Shown: piece by piece, positions 32,498 through 43,912 of the stretch | Numbering within the stretch: position 1 is the first letter of the stretch | Layout: every line of letters starts with the position of its first letter | Assembly (NCBI RefSeq): GCF_902167145.1 | Contig: NC_050100.1 | Coordinates: 216,250,081 to 216,314,080 of the forward strand | Reading direction: 5' to 3' | Source: Zea mays | Taxonomy: Eukaryota > Streptophyta > Magnoliopsida > Poales > Poaceae | DNA: 64,000 bases | Position numbers and translations under genes: made by a program | Notes under the pieces: generated by a model | Told to the model about the DNA's origin: nothing | The model's input: only the letters and a program-made list of their open reading frames with translations | Database searches by the model: none

Positions 32498-34085
32498 CTA
32501 TTTGGGGTCGAGCCCGGAACCGATCCGGATCTGCTTGGTGGTGTCGCCGCTGGGGTCGAGGGGGACGGCCTTGACCGTCTCCGCTGGCTCGAAGTTGCCG
32601 GCATGGCGCTTCACGTCTGGGACCTCCTTGGAGAGGTTCTCCAGGTCGGCGATGAGGGCCTCGGACTCGGCGAGGGCCTCGGCGTACTCCACGCACTCCA
32701 CGTCGCATTCGAACGCGTGTTTGTATGTGGGGCCGACGGTGATGACCCCGTTGGGGCCCGGCATCTTGAGCTTCAGGTAGGTGTAGTTGGGGACGGCCAT
32801 GAACTTCGCGTAGCATGGCCTCCCTAACACGGCGTGGTAGGTTCCTCGGAACCCGACCACTTCGTACGTCAGGGTCTCCCTTCGGAAGTTGGAGGGTGTC
32901 CCGAAGCAGACTGGGAGGTCGAGTCGCCCGAGGGGCTGGACGCGCTTCCCAGGGATGATCCCGTGGAAGGGCGCAGCGCCTGCTCGGACGGCGGACGGAT
33001 CGACGCGCAGGAGCTTGAGGGTCTCGGCGTAGATGATGTTGAGGCAGCTGCCCCCGTCCATCAGGACCTTGGTGAGCCTGACATCGCCGACAACGGGTCG
33101 ACGACGAGCGGGTATTTCCCCGGGCTCGGCACATGGTCGGGGTGGTCGGCTCGGTCGAAAGTGATGGGCTTGTCGGACCAGTCTAGGTAGACTGGCGCCG
33201 CCACCTTCACCGAGCAGACCTCCCGGCGCTCTTGCTTGCGGTGCCGAGCCGAGGCATTCGCCGCATGCCCTCTGTAGATCATGAAGCAGTCGCGGACCTC
33301 GGGGAATTCTCCTGCTTGGTGATCTTCGTTCTTGTCGTCGTCGCGGGCCCTGCCACCCTCGGCGGGTGGCCCGGCCCTGTGGAAATGACGCCGAAGCATA
33401 ACACACTCATCGAGGGTGTGCTTGACGGGCCCCTGATGGTAGGGGCACGGCTCCTTGAGCATCTTGTCGAAGAGGTTTGCACCTCCGGGGGGCTTCCGAG
33501 GGTTCTTATACTCGGCGGCGGCGACAAGGTCCGCATCGGCGGCGTCGCGTTTCGATTGCGACTTCTTCTTGCCTTTCTTCTTGGCGCCGCGCGGAGCAGA
33601 CGTCTCGGGAGCTTCTTCCGACGGGCGGCCCTGGGGCTGCTTGTCCTTTCGGAAGATAGCCTCGACCGCCTCCTGGCCGGAGGCGAACTTGGTGGCGATG
33701 TCCATCAGCTCGCTCGCCCTGGTGGGGGTTTTGCGACCCAGCTTGCTCACCAGGTCGCGGCAAGTGGTGCCGGCGAGGAACGCGCCGATGACATCCGAGT
33801 CGGTGATGTTGGGCAGCTCGGTGCGCTGCTTCGAGAATCGCCGGATGTAGTCCCGGAGCGACTCCCCCGGCTGTTGCCGGCAGCTTCGAAGGTCCCAGGA
33901 ATTCCCGGGGCGCACGTATGTGCCCTGGAAATTGCCAGCGAAGGCTTGGACCAAGTCGTCCCAGTTGGAAATCTGCCCCGGAGGCAGGTGCTCCAACCAG
34001 GCACGAGCAGTGTCGGAGAGGAACAGGGGGAGGTTGCGGATGATGAGGTTGTCGTCGTCCGTTCCACCCAGTTGGCAGGCAAGGC
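32498..34085 (-). pseudogene. E3 gag-protease, 3' part (after E4)
   Basis: This continues the gag frame cut by E4: RLACQLGGTDDDN follows directly from the LADY end of the 5' part once one TSD copy is discounted. The gag domain (FLSDTARAWLEHL) and Cys/His cluster (CPYHQGPVKHTLDECVML) are open down to about 33095. There one base is lost (GTCGACCCGTTG versus GTCGACCCCGTC in E1), putting the protease (LMDGGSCLN) in a second frame that stays open to TAG 32498-32500. Confidence 0.87.
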
Positions 34086-34090
34086 GGTAG

Positions 34091-36395
34091 TGAAAGTTGC
34101 CTAGAGGGGGGTGAATAGGCAAGTTAAAACTTTTTCAACAAAAACTAGAAGCAAACTAGGTAAAACTGAATTGATCTCGAAATTCACCCAGTTAACTTTG
34201 GAAATGAGATGTTCTAAATGATCCACAGGGTTCAAAGTAGTAGATCTGAGAAGGGCACTTCTCAAAATCCACACACCAAAAAGATATAAACAATCTTCCA
34301 CGGAATGGTGAGAGAACGAAGAACACTAACAAACACAATGAGCAAGAACGCAAGAGACACAGGATTTATCCCGAGGTTCGGTCACACCACAAAAGGTGCC
34401 CTACTTCCTCGTTGAGGTGCCCACAAAGAGCCGGGTCTCTTTCAACCCTAATCCTCCCTTTGCCGACCACAAAGGTCAAGCCCACACAATAATCTTTGCT
34501 CAAACGAGCGGGTAATACAAACTTTCTTGTGGTCTTCCACAAGATTTGGAGACTCACAAGAGACACCTAGTCGTCTAGGAGCTAGAAGCTCCAAGAGTAA
34601 TGAATCCACAAAGAAATCGATGTAGTACCAAAGCTCGAATGAAGAAGAAGAGCAAGAGAGATTTAGAGATGAAGCACAAAACCGCAGCCCTCAAGCTCAC
34701 TCAAAGATTTCTCTCCAAAGATTTGAAATGGGAGAGGCAAGAGATGTGTGTGAGAGAGAGGGAGGTGTTTCTTGGGTTAGAAATGGAGTTCAAATCGTGC
34801 TCACTACTTTGGGGAGAGAGGTAGGAGGTAGTATATATAGTTGGAGCTCAAAACTAGCCGTTGGGCCGATTTTTCTGTTTGAGGGCGGTTGAGCCTCCCC
34901 CCAGGGCGGTTGAACCTCCCCTGGCAGGCCTGGCAGCCTGTCTGCCAGTCTGACTGGCAGACTGACGCGCAGACTGACCGCAGACTGGTCAAAGTTGACC
35001 AAAACCGGTTGAACCGCCCAGGGGGGGCGGTTGAACCGCCCCTGACAGCTCCTGGCGACCTGTTTGCCAGTCTGACTGGCAGACTGCAGATCAGAGGTCA
35101 GAGGGGTCAGAGACCAGCTGAACTGCCCCTCAGGACCAGTTCAACTGGTCTTGACCAGTGAGTTTAGGAGAGAAAACCCCAGCTCAACTGCCCGGAGGCA
35201 AGTTCAGCTGGTGTATGGTCAAAGAGGTTCACAGCTGAAGTTGAGTTCAGCTGAAGTTGAGAAAGCTCAACTCAGCTGAAGTTCAGCTCAGCTGAAAAGC
35301 TCAGCTGCAGCTGAAGAAGCTCAACTCAGCTGAAGTCAAGTTCAGCTGGAAAGCTCAGCTGCAGTTGAAGAAGTTCAGCTGCTTTTCAGCAAGAACACTC
35401 TAGGTTTCTCAACCCTAACCACGGTCAACCATAGAACGTTAAAGAGATTTTTGCTTTTCAAAAATAGCTTTTGAATAGAGAGGTTTGAGCTTTGGCAAAC
35501 ACCAACCTTCTTTTTGGATCCCCCTTTATAGTACGACGATTCCTATACTCAAGTTAAATAAAATATAATGAAGTAAACTCCTTGAGTCATTGGTGTCTCA
35601 TGTGTGATTTCTCCATGGCATTGCTTCATAAGGATCACAAACATCTTTGTCTCACCTTTTGAAGCAAACTCAAATCAAACCCAGTGACTTGTACCATATC
35701 ACCTTATGTGAGTTCAAATCATGGCTTCAAGTCACCTTACTGATGCATCAACATGTTATAACTCTTCATAGCTGATTAGTTCATCGACTTAGTGCAAGTA
35801 CTCTCTTCTTCACCTTAGCCATGGTACCTCGGTCTACAAGCCGTCGCTTGACCTTCACCTTCGCTTAGTTCCTCGAAGCCCTTTCCTTGCTATCTTCACC
35901 CTATCAAGCCATTCTTGAGTCACATCAAATTGAGCATCCATTGAGAGAATCATTTCTTCAATATTGTGAACCTTGCTTGAATGTCTTCTAGATATAATTG
36001 TCAAGATCAATCAAGCTCTAGTTTGATTCTCATAGAAGCATATATGGACTGACAGTAATATGGTCAAGCCAATTCACGATTCCTCATATCTTATTCTCTT
36101 TGGCTTGACCAATCCTCTAAATCACTTTGTCCTCTTATTCTGGTCATATGTATGTAGTGATTTCTCAGGTCTTGTCCATATATTCAAACCAATATAGAGA
36201 TCATATTATATCCATTTGCATTGTCTCATTGGTTATATAACCTCGTGTTGAACCTTTGTTCACCGATCATTATACACTATTCAAGTATGTTCATCATACT
36301 GAATTTCCTGTTCAACACTTAGCAAACTCGTTAGACCTTTAAATGTGTTGTTATCCAAATCACCAAAACTCACAAAAGGGATGAATGCACTTTCA
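34091..36395 (-). repeat. E4 3' LTR
   Basis: It is identical in length to 43913-46217. The only difference I noticed is at about 34616 (AAGAAATCG versus AAGAACTCG). It contains GGTTGAACCGCC-type repeats near 34885-35160 and an AGCTGAA array at 35225-35400. Confidence 0.95.
35225..35400. repeat. AGCTGAA/TTCAGCT-rich array in the E4 LTR
   Basis: This is a dense run of TTCAGCTGAAGTT, AAGCTCAGCTG and CAGCTGAAG units with many CAGCTG palindromes. It is repeated identically in the other LTR (about 45047-45222). Similar short units recur near 41450-41530 inside the element. Confidence 0.8.
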
Positions 36396-39300
36396 ATCTC
36401 CCCCTTTTTGGTGATTGATGACAACACATTTAAAGCTTACATAAGATTTGATAAATAAGATTTTAAATCCTATGATATAGTTTCCTCCCCCTAAATATGT
36501 GCATTTCAGAAAATAACACTTTTGTACTCAAATGCCAAAAACACATATTTAGGTCAAAGTATAGACAACTTATATCATACTATCCATAGGGTGCAGTGTG
36601 TCATAAAATAAATGTGATGCTCATGACATGGAATGCACTTATCAACTTTCTTCATCTTATGTTTTTCTTATGACTTCCCCTTTTTGTTAATTATTTCTCC
36701 CCTTTTTAAAAGTCTTCTAACACTTAGTTACATAAGACTAAAGGTAAGCTTTAATGCACAATTTCTCCCCCTTTGTCATAAATCTCCAAAAAGGATACAA
36801 AGAATATAAGGGATAGAAATTATGATTAAGCGAGATGTGAACACACTATCATGAAAAGGATCCTTAGATGGCACAAAGGTAATGGATAAGTGTCACAAGT
36901 GATGTACCTTTGCGTTTTACCTTTTCAAGGGGTTTCCAGACTTGTGTTGTATTTAGAGTTCATTTTGCAATCTCTTGTCGGCATAATTGTGAATTTATTG
37001 GAGCAAAGAATCTTTAATACCCATCAAATTTGCAGTGGAAGCGATTGTCTTTGCCCGAAAATTCCTTTCTAATTTGAGACTACACATATAATAGACTTGG
37101 AAATGAAGTTAGTCTCAAAGATTCAAATTATAGACCATTCTCCCCCTAAATGTGTGCATACAAGTGATGAATACTTGTTTAGCTTATGCACTTGGACTCG
37201 TGAGGTCAGGGAATTAAGTTCTATAATTTGAACCTTGGTACAAATAAAGTATGAAAATATGAAAATGCACCAATTTAAGGAATTACTCATAATCAAAAGG
37301 TATACTAATAGACATGATATGCAATATTTTAAGCCAAGATTCTTGATAAGTTAGCATGTTTGACTCATACCTCACTAAGATGACTTAAGACTAACTTATG
37401 ATATCACCACAAGAGGTATTAATCAAATATCTAGAGATTCTTTAATCGTCACCACAAGTGCAACCTTAGGGTGTGACTTAAGATATTGCATATACATGCA
37501 CACACTAGCATGTAAGAGCCTAGATGTACAAAGGTAATACAATAGTTCATGGAATGACACACCTTTGTTCTATGCCACATGGTCTCCATTATAGTCATGA
37601 ATTTCCATCTTAGCTTTTGATAGGCTTGACATTTCAAAGAGAAACTTATCCTCTTCAAACGATCAAGAGAAACTCATTTTCATTTCTATGGAACCATTCA
37701 TCCTCATTTGATGTTCTCCAAGGTGTGAGACTACACAACATGAACTTGAAAGAAATCATTAGCCTCACAAGATATAGGCTAAACTCTCCCTCAATTTGTG
37801 CATGCAAGAGTACACAAAGTACACTTATGCACATTAACAATGCGAGGTTAAAGGAGATGTTTGTACTATATCTTGGTTTAACATAACATGCTTTACATAG
37901 ATGATGAAAATTAAACCAATTGAAAGTTTAAGAACTTAAAGTATATCAATTGAAATTCTGAAGGGTAAAGCATGCTAATATGAACCTCAAACCTCATAAT
38001 GAAGGATATCATATAAATATGTCACTACATCTTCATTATTAGGTTGACAAAAAGTGTAACTCCCTTCTTGAATCACTGTGATTTCTTTTCTCTTTATGAT
38101 TTCATCCAACCAGGTGATCTTGAACTTCATTGATCTTGGCTTGGTTCAATCATACTTGATATGAGACCCATTGAAACTCAATGATTGAAACAACCAAGAC
38201 TCTTATATCCGTGGATTTTGAATCCATCTTGAAAACACTTGGAAGGACCTTATTGAAACACTTAGAAAAGAGAGCATTAGAAACACAAGAGAGGGTTTCA
38301 CAAATGATGATCCTTATATGTGGATCGCAAATGAATCATCATTCTTAGAACCCAAAAGGATAGATTAAATTCCTTTAAATTAGTGCATACATATAGTTGA
38401 TGTCAAAGTTTTATGCATCATTTAACATTTTATATTGCAAGGAATTTAACCTATACTATGGTACATCCCACTAAGGATAGAAAACTAAAACAACTGAAGG
38501 AGAGGAAGTTTTCATACCTTGGCCTCTTATCAACTTCATCTTACTTTAGTTGAATAGCATCCTTTAAGCTTGTGATTTATCCAATGTAAAACAAGCACCA
38601 TCTCTTAACATAGATTTTCTATGGATAAACTCAACACAAGAGATGACATTAGAAGCACAAGCACTAGTTTCTTATTTAGCAACCCTTTATATGTGGAAGG
38701 CAAGCGAGTTGCTAAAATAGAGAAACCTCATAATATGGACTAAATTTCCCTTGAGCCCTCATGCACAATATATTTTGAATGACATGGATAATATGCATGG
38801 TTATTCAATGAAGTTTAAAAGGGCTGACTTAATCCATATTATGGTGATTGTCTAATATAGAAGAATCAAATCCAAATTAATTAGAAAGAGTACATCACAT
38901 AGTTTTGGATTGTTCACCATATGATAATATTCATTCATCTTCCAATTAGACCTTTATTTCATAATCAACAACTGATGCATATCCTCAAGTGCTTCTTTTT
39001 CCTTAGTGGCTACACAAGTCACAAAAAAAGATAAGATTTGAAAATAATATGCACTTGAGATTCAGTTGTTACCACCCTTGCTACTATTTTCATTATCGAG
39101 CACCCAACTTGATCCATTGAAGGAGTGATCCTGCAAAACAAGTTTAAGCTTCATATCTTGGTACCCAATTTGAATTGGGTCCTTTGAGATTAGTAGTAAA
39201 AGCCTTGAGTACCCACACAATCCTTATTGTGGCCTTTCTCTTTGTGTAGGCACCCACATATACATGACAACCATCTTACATGGTTTCAATTCAATATTTA

Positions 39301-42283
39301 ATCACATAGATAAAAACTAGAGTTAAGAATAGGAGCCTTTTCTCCTTTTCTTGATACATCATTGTGTTGCCTTCTTGATGATGAACCTAGCTTGACCTTG
39401 GGTGCACCTAGCTTATTAAGGTTAATTGCACAAGCATTCATATCATAAAGACAAGTTATGCATGTAATTTACAACTTAGTGATCCAATTCAATGTGAAGC
39501 ATATGGATACCGATTGAAGTAGATTTCTAAGATATCAAAATATGGGTTTCCAAAATTTAGAGAGTATGGATCACTAATTGTACATTTTACAGTTTAAAAA
39601 TCATATCCATGTTAGTGCATATGTATGTGATGAATATCAACAAAAAGATTCTTATGCACTTTTAAAATTAACGATAAGGGAATTTTAAACTGCATCAAGA
39701 GTAGCTATTTAGAAAACAAAGATTACAATCCATATGAATGAGATACAAGTTTATCATTTTGGATTGTCTTAGCATAGCTTACTCAAGGGAAACTTATTCT
39801 CTATGACACAAGATATATAATGTTCTCCCACTAGATATGTGCATTAAGTATTTGAATGACTTGGCACATGCACTTTCAATTCAGTTAAGAGTCTCATGGG
39901 GAGTACATTACATATCATGGTCAAGGCATGACAAATTTGCAATGAATTAACTTATGCCTAAGAATACTTACCACCATATAGAACGTACCATTTGTTGTAT
40001 CAATTGAAAGGTCTTACTTTATGAGAAGGTGTCATCTAAGTATTCTTCTTTTCTTCATTTGTGGAGACTTCCTTCTTTAGCTTGTTATCCCTTTTCCTTT
40101 TAGAACTAGTCGAAAAGCACTTTGAAAAGAGGTATTAGTAGTACAAGGAAGTATTTAATGAATGATGATATCTATATATGAATGGCAAACAAATCATCAT
40201 TTATGAGGCGTAAAGGCATAAATTACATTCCTTTTAAATTAATGCACATGGATGAGTGAATTAATAATATGCACCAATTTACATATTTAAGCCAAAAAGA
40301 ATTTAACTTTCATATTGACATTTTTTATAAAAAGAATGTCACTTGAAAGGAACTATTATTGGTCACATACCAAATGAAACAGTAAAAATCTTGCAAAAAT
40401 AAAGCTGAAAAGGTTGCGACCGAGTGTCTGTGCAGATGAGACCGGACGGCAAAAGAAAAAGAACTGCGCTGCGCGCCCTGCATCCCTCACACTTCTGCAC
40501 GGAAGAGACAAAAAAAATATTTTCCTTGCTGCGCGGGTGACAACGACTGGTCACAAGAACAAAAAGGCTGCGCACACTGCAGTTGAGGGAGGCAAGAAAA
40601 AAAAATATGCATGGCGCCCTGACACGTTTGCTCGGCTGTGAGAAGTGACCGAACAGAGCAGAGGTGTCCAAAAAAAAACTGGGCAGCGCCCAACAGAGGA
40701 GAAGTGACCGGACTCTGCATGCACACCCAAAAAAAAATCTGCATGCACACCCCTGCTGACCAGACAGAAAAAGTGGCACGCAGACAAGAAGCGACTGGAA
40801 AAAAAATACTCTGCGCGCGCGTGAAGAGACAGAAAAAAAATAAAAAATAAAAAAATCTGGCGCGCACAGGCTGTCCTGCTGTCCTGCTGACCGGCAGCAA
40901 GCAAAGAAAAACAAAGAACTGCACGCGCCGCAGGAAAGTGACAGCACAGGGGAAAAGTAGCAAAGCTTCTGCATGCACAGCCAAAAAAAAAAAGTTTGGC
41001 GCGCACAGGCTGTCCAGCGGAGCGGCAGCAAGCAAAGAGAAAAGAAAAAAGAAAAAAAAAGAATACTGCGCGCGCCAGGGAATTGACGGGTCAAAAAAAA
41101 TAAAAAAATGCTGCGCGTGAAGTGACCGGACCAGCAGCTGGCACCTAGACAAAAAAAAATATTTTGCATGCGCATGTGACTGTAGCTGAGCACCCGTCAG
41201 AAAAAGAAAAAAAAAATAATTTTGGACGCCCTGCAGCTGAGCGGATGTGACTGCGCGACAAAAAAAAAGAAAAAATTCTGCGCACCTGACGCTGCTGCCC
41301 ATCAGAAAAAGCGACTGCGCGACTGAAAAAGTGCAGCTGACCTGCGCGCGGACAGACCTGCGCAGACCGGTCAGACACCGGTTCAACCGGTCACCCACAC
41401 CGGTTCAACCGGTTTTGGTCAGGGTGCTCCAGGTAAAAACTGGTCAAAAGCAGCTGAGCTGAAGTTCAGCTGCAAAGTTCAGCTGGCCTCCCCAGCTGAG
41501 CTAGAAAGTTCAGCTGGTCAGACCAGTTGAGCTTGGAATGAAAATTTTAAAATAATTTTCCACAATAAACCTCATTTCAAATTTTAAAATGTACACATAG
41601 ATTGAATGACACACTCTATTTTAGAAACACATTCTCATGTTGTGAAACTACATAATTCACTTAGATAAAAACATTAGTCTCACAACTCTAGTCATATAGA
41701 GAATTCCCCTTTTGGTAAGTGCTTTAAGGATTTGAATTTCTTACTTAGCACTCTATTCATTTAAGAACATGAGATAATCCTCTTTATGTCTAGGTCATGG
41801 CAATAATACGATAATCAATTTGAAATATGCCACAAGACACATACAACCAATTTAAAGCATGTAGATTGTCACAATATAAACATATAAGCTTGCAATCTAC
41901 CATATAATTGGATCTTTTCCATGCTAAGGTAAAATCTTTTAAGTTCATTCTCAAGTGCTTCATTTTTCCTATGTAGCTACAAAAGACACAAAGAAATATA
42001 CCAATTAAAAGCAATGTACACTTAAGAATTAATTGTTACCATCCTTTGGATATCACTTGGTTGTAGGCCTTTTGCTTGATTCCCACAAAGGTTAATCCTT
42101 ATTCCCTACAACATAAGTTCTTGCTAGAGATGAATATGAAGTTAGTGATATAACAACTCAATTCATCTTTGGGTCAATCTTAAAGGATAGACAATGTAAG
42201 ATTGATAGCTTGAGATAAGAATTGAGTTGAACCGCTCAAGCACCCCAAAGCTTCATATCATCTGTGGGTACCTGCAAAACTTA
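36396..42283 (-). other. E4 internal region with repeated polypurine-like modules; no pol
   Basis: The A+T-rich, ORF-poor interior lies between the polypurine tract (36396-36410) and gag. Degenerate modules of about 0.4-1.1 kb recur, each marked on + by a pyrimidine tract followed by GTGCAT or TGCAC: near 36485, 37139, 37784, 38370, 38754, 39822, 40228 and 41703. The best copies read CTCCCCCTAAAT(A/G)TGTGCAT, which on the minus strand is a polypurine tract. Neighbouring text also recurs (GATGATCCTTATATGTGGAT at 38309 and a diverged copy at 40162). No copia integrase, RT or RNase H frame is present. Confidence 0.75.
40430..41350. repeat. A-tract / GC-block low-complexity segment in E4
   Basis: Runs of 7-12 A alternate with GC-rich pieces such as CTGCGCGCGC, GTGACCGGAC and GGCAGCAAGCAAAG, with irregular spacing of about 40-70 bp. 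The segment gives long Phe-rich frames on the minus strand that look meaningless. It is absent from the rest of the window. Confidence 0.7.
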
Positions 42284-43858
42284 TTAAGTACATTTTGGTA
42301 CCCATTTTTGGATGGGTCCACCAAGGTTAGCTAGCAAGTACTTAGGCACCCAAATGGCCTTTGTGCTAGTTTTAGGTGAACTAATTACCTTTCTAGCACA
42401 AATGTCATTTTTGGGTCTCCTAAGCGAATATGAATGAATTGACATGGTAGGCTTAGGATACTTACTCATGGGACAATCCTTGCATAGGTGTCCCTTTCTT
42501 CGGCAAGTGTAGCAAATCTGATTTTTAATTTTGCAAGACTCCTTCTTGCCTTGCTTCTTGTTTGCTACATGGTTAGTGAGCCTCTTTCTTTCTAAAGTTA
42601 AGCCACTATCTTTTATGTAGGGACATGACTTAATCTCATGTCCCTTCTCATGACATTGATAACACTTTCTAGTGCATCTTCTCTTATTTGGAAGAGTGGC
42701 TTGTTTGTTACCTTGTGTGGAGCATGTGGAGACGTGGTTGAGGCACTTGTCATGAGCTTTGGATTTCTTATCTTGATGTTTGCTCATGACTTTCTTGGAA
42801 AGCTTGGTATTCTTTTGAAGGGGTTTTGTGCATGCTACGGTTGTCCCCTTCTCAAGCTTTTTCACCATATTATCACGGTTATCTTGAGAAGGTTGAGCAT
42901 GACACTTTCCCTTCAAAAGAGTTAAGCTCCTTCTTTGCCTTCCAACTTCTTCCTTGAGCTCTTTATTTTCTTGTGTGATAGAAATATCACTAGTTCCTGA
43001 AATTTCTAGCTCAATGGAAGATTGGCTTTCTTGAGAGCAACATTTGTTAGCACATGATAATATAGTTTCTACTTGAGTACATGTGCATATGTGAGGTTGG
43101 AATGATTTCAAATTAGTTAACACAACCTCATGAGCCATTTCTAACATGATATGTGAATCCATAAATTTATTATGAGAGCACACAAGCATATCATGTTTTT
43201 CTTGCAAAGCTAGATTTTCAATATTTAGCCTTTCTATCGTGTTCTTGAACATAGTATTTTTATTTTCTAATTGAGCAATATATGATGAATGATTAACAGC
43301 TTTAAATTGCTCAATTGAAATGTCTTCATACCTTTGGACCAAATCATCATGAGAGCACTTTAGCTTCTCATGCTCTTTGGTCAACTTCTCTAAGTCTTCA
43401 ATTTTTCTGATGAGGAAGTCTTCTTGCTTATGAAGCATTTCTTTTTGTTCTTCCGCTCTTTTCATGAGTTTAAGCAAGCTCATCCGATGTTTCTTGCTTA
43501 GTTGAGTGAAGAATTGTTGAAGATCATCCTCATCTTCACTATCACTTTCTTGCTCCTCCTCATCCTCACTTTCGCTTTCACTGTCACTCCCATTAGCAAT
43601 AAAGCACATATGAGAAGTGGATTTGAAAGACGAACCTTGTGAAGAGGTGGATTCGTCGTTTGGTCTCCATCGATCATTTTCTTCTTCTTCAATCTTGTTC
43701 TTCGCCTCATCTTCCTTCATTTTGAGGAACATCCTTTCGGCGATTTTCATGGCAAGATCTATTGCCCTAGGATCAACATCTGCACCAAAAGATAAAGTCG
43801 AGGCAACCTCAACTTTTTCAAGCTTAGAAGCACTTTCGTTTCTTAGTCCCCCCGACAT
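42284..43858 (-). CDS. E4 gag polyprotein (copia/SIRE-like nucleocapsid)
   Basis: This intact 524-aa frame has its ATG 55 bp inside the 5' LTR boundary (MSGGLRNESASKLEKVEVAS). The N-terminal third is acidic and Ser-rich (SESEDEEEQESDSEDEDD). A long coiled-coil-like segment (LEKLTKEHEKLKCSHDDLVQ) follows. Two CCHC zinc knuckles close the protein, CYQCHEKGHEIKSC and CYTCRRKGHLCKDC, both C-x2-C-x4-H-x4-C. The end carries a WVPK motif twice, as in SIRE-type gag. A typical retrotransposon capsid core (UBN2-like) before the acidic part is missing, so the protein looks N-terminally shortened. It would bind and package RNA, but reverse transcriptase would have to come from another element. Confidence 0.85.
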   Translation of the reverse strand: MSGGLRNESASKLEKVEVASTLSFGADVDPRAIDLAMKIAERMFLKMKEDEAKNKIEEEENDRWRPNDESTSSQGSSFKSTSHMCFIANGSDSESESEDEEEQESDSEDEDDLQQFFTQLSKKHRMSLLKLMKRAEEQKEMLHKQEDFLIRKIEDLEKLTKEHEKLKCSHDDLVQRYEDISIEQFKAVNHSSYIAQLENKNTMFKNTIERLNIENLALQEKHDMLVCSHNKFMDSHIMLEMAHEVVLTNLKSFQPHICTCTQVETILSCANKCCSQESQSSIELEISGTSDISITQENKELKEEVGRQRRSLTLLKGKCHAQPSQDNRDNMVKKLEKGTTVACTKPLQKNTKLSKKVMSKHQDKKSKAHDKCLNHVSTCSTQGNKQATLPNKRRCTRKCYQCHEKGHEIKSCPYIKDSGLTLERKRLTNHVANKKQGKKESCKIKNQICYTCRRKGHLCKDCPMSKYPKPTMSIHSYSLRRPKNDICARKVISSPKTSTKAIWVPKYLLANLGGPIQKWVPKCT

Positions 43859-43898
43859 GATCTTTCCTCACGCGGTTAAGCGTTAGAACGAGGATTAG

Positions 43899-43910
43899 GC
43901 TCTGATACCA
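43899..43910 (-). other. E4 primer binding site (initiator tRNA-Met)
   Basis: On the minus strand TGGTATCAGAGC starts 2 nt inside the LTR. It is complementary to the 3' end of plant initiator tRNA-Met. Confidence 0.9.
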
Positions 43911-43912
43911 AT

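Noticed and set aside
40363..41398. Phe-rich 276-303 aa minus-strand frames
   Set aside because: They are translation of poly(A) tracts and GC blocks; no homology or domain.
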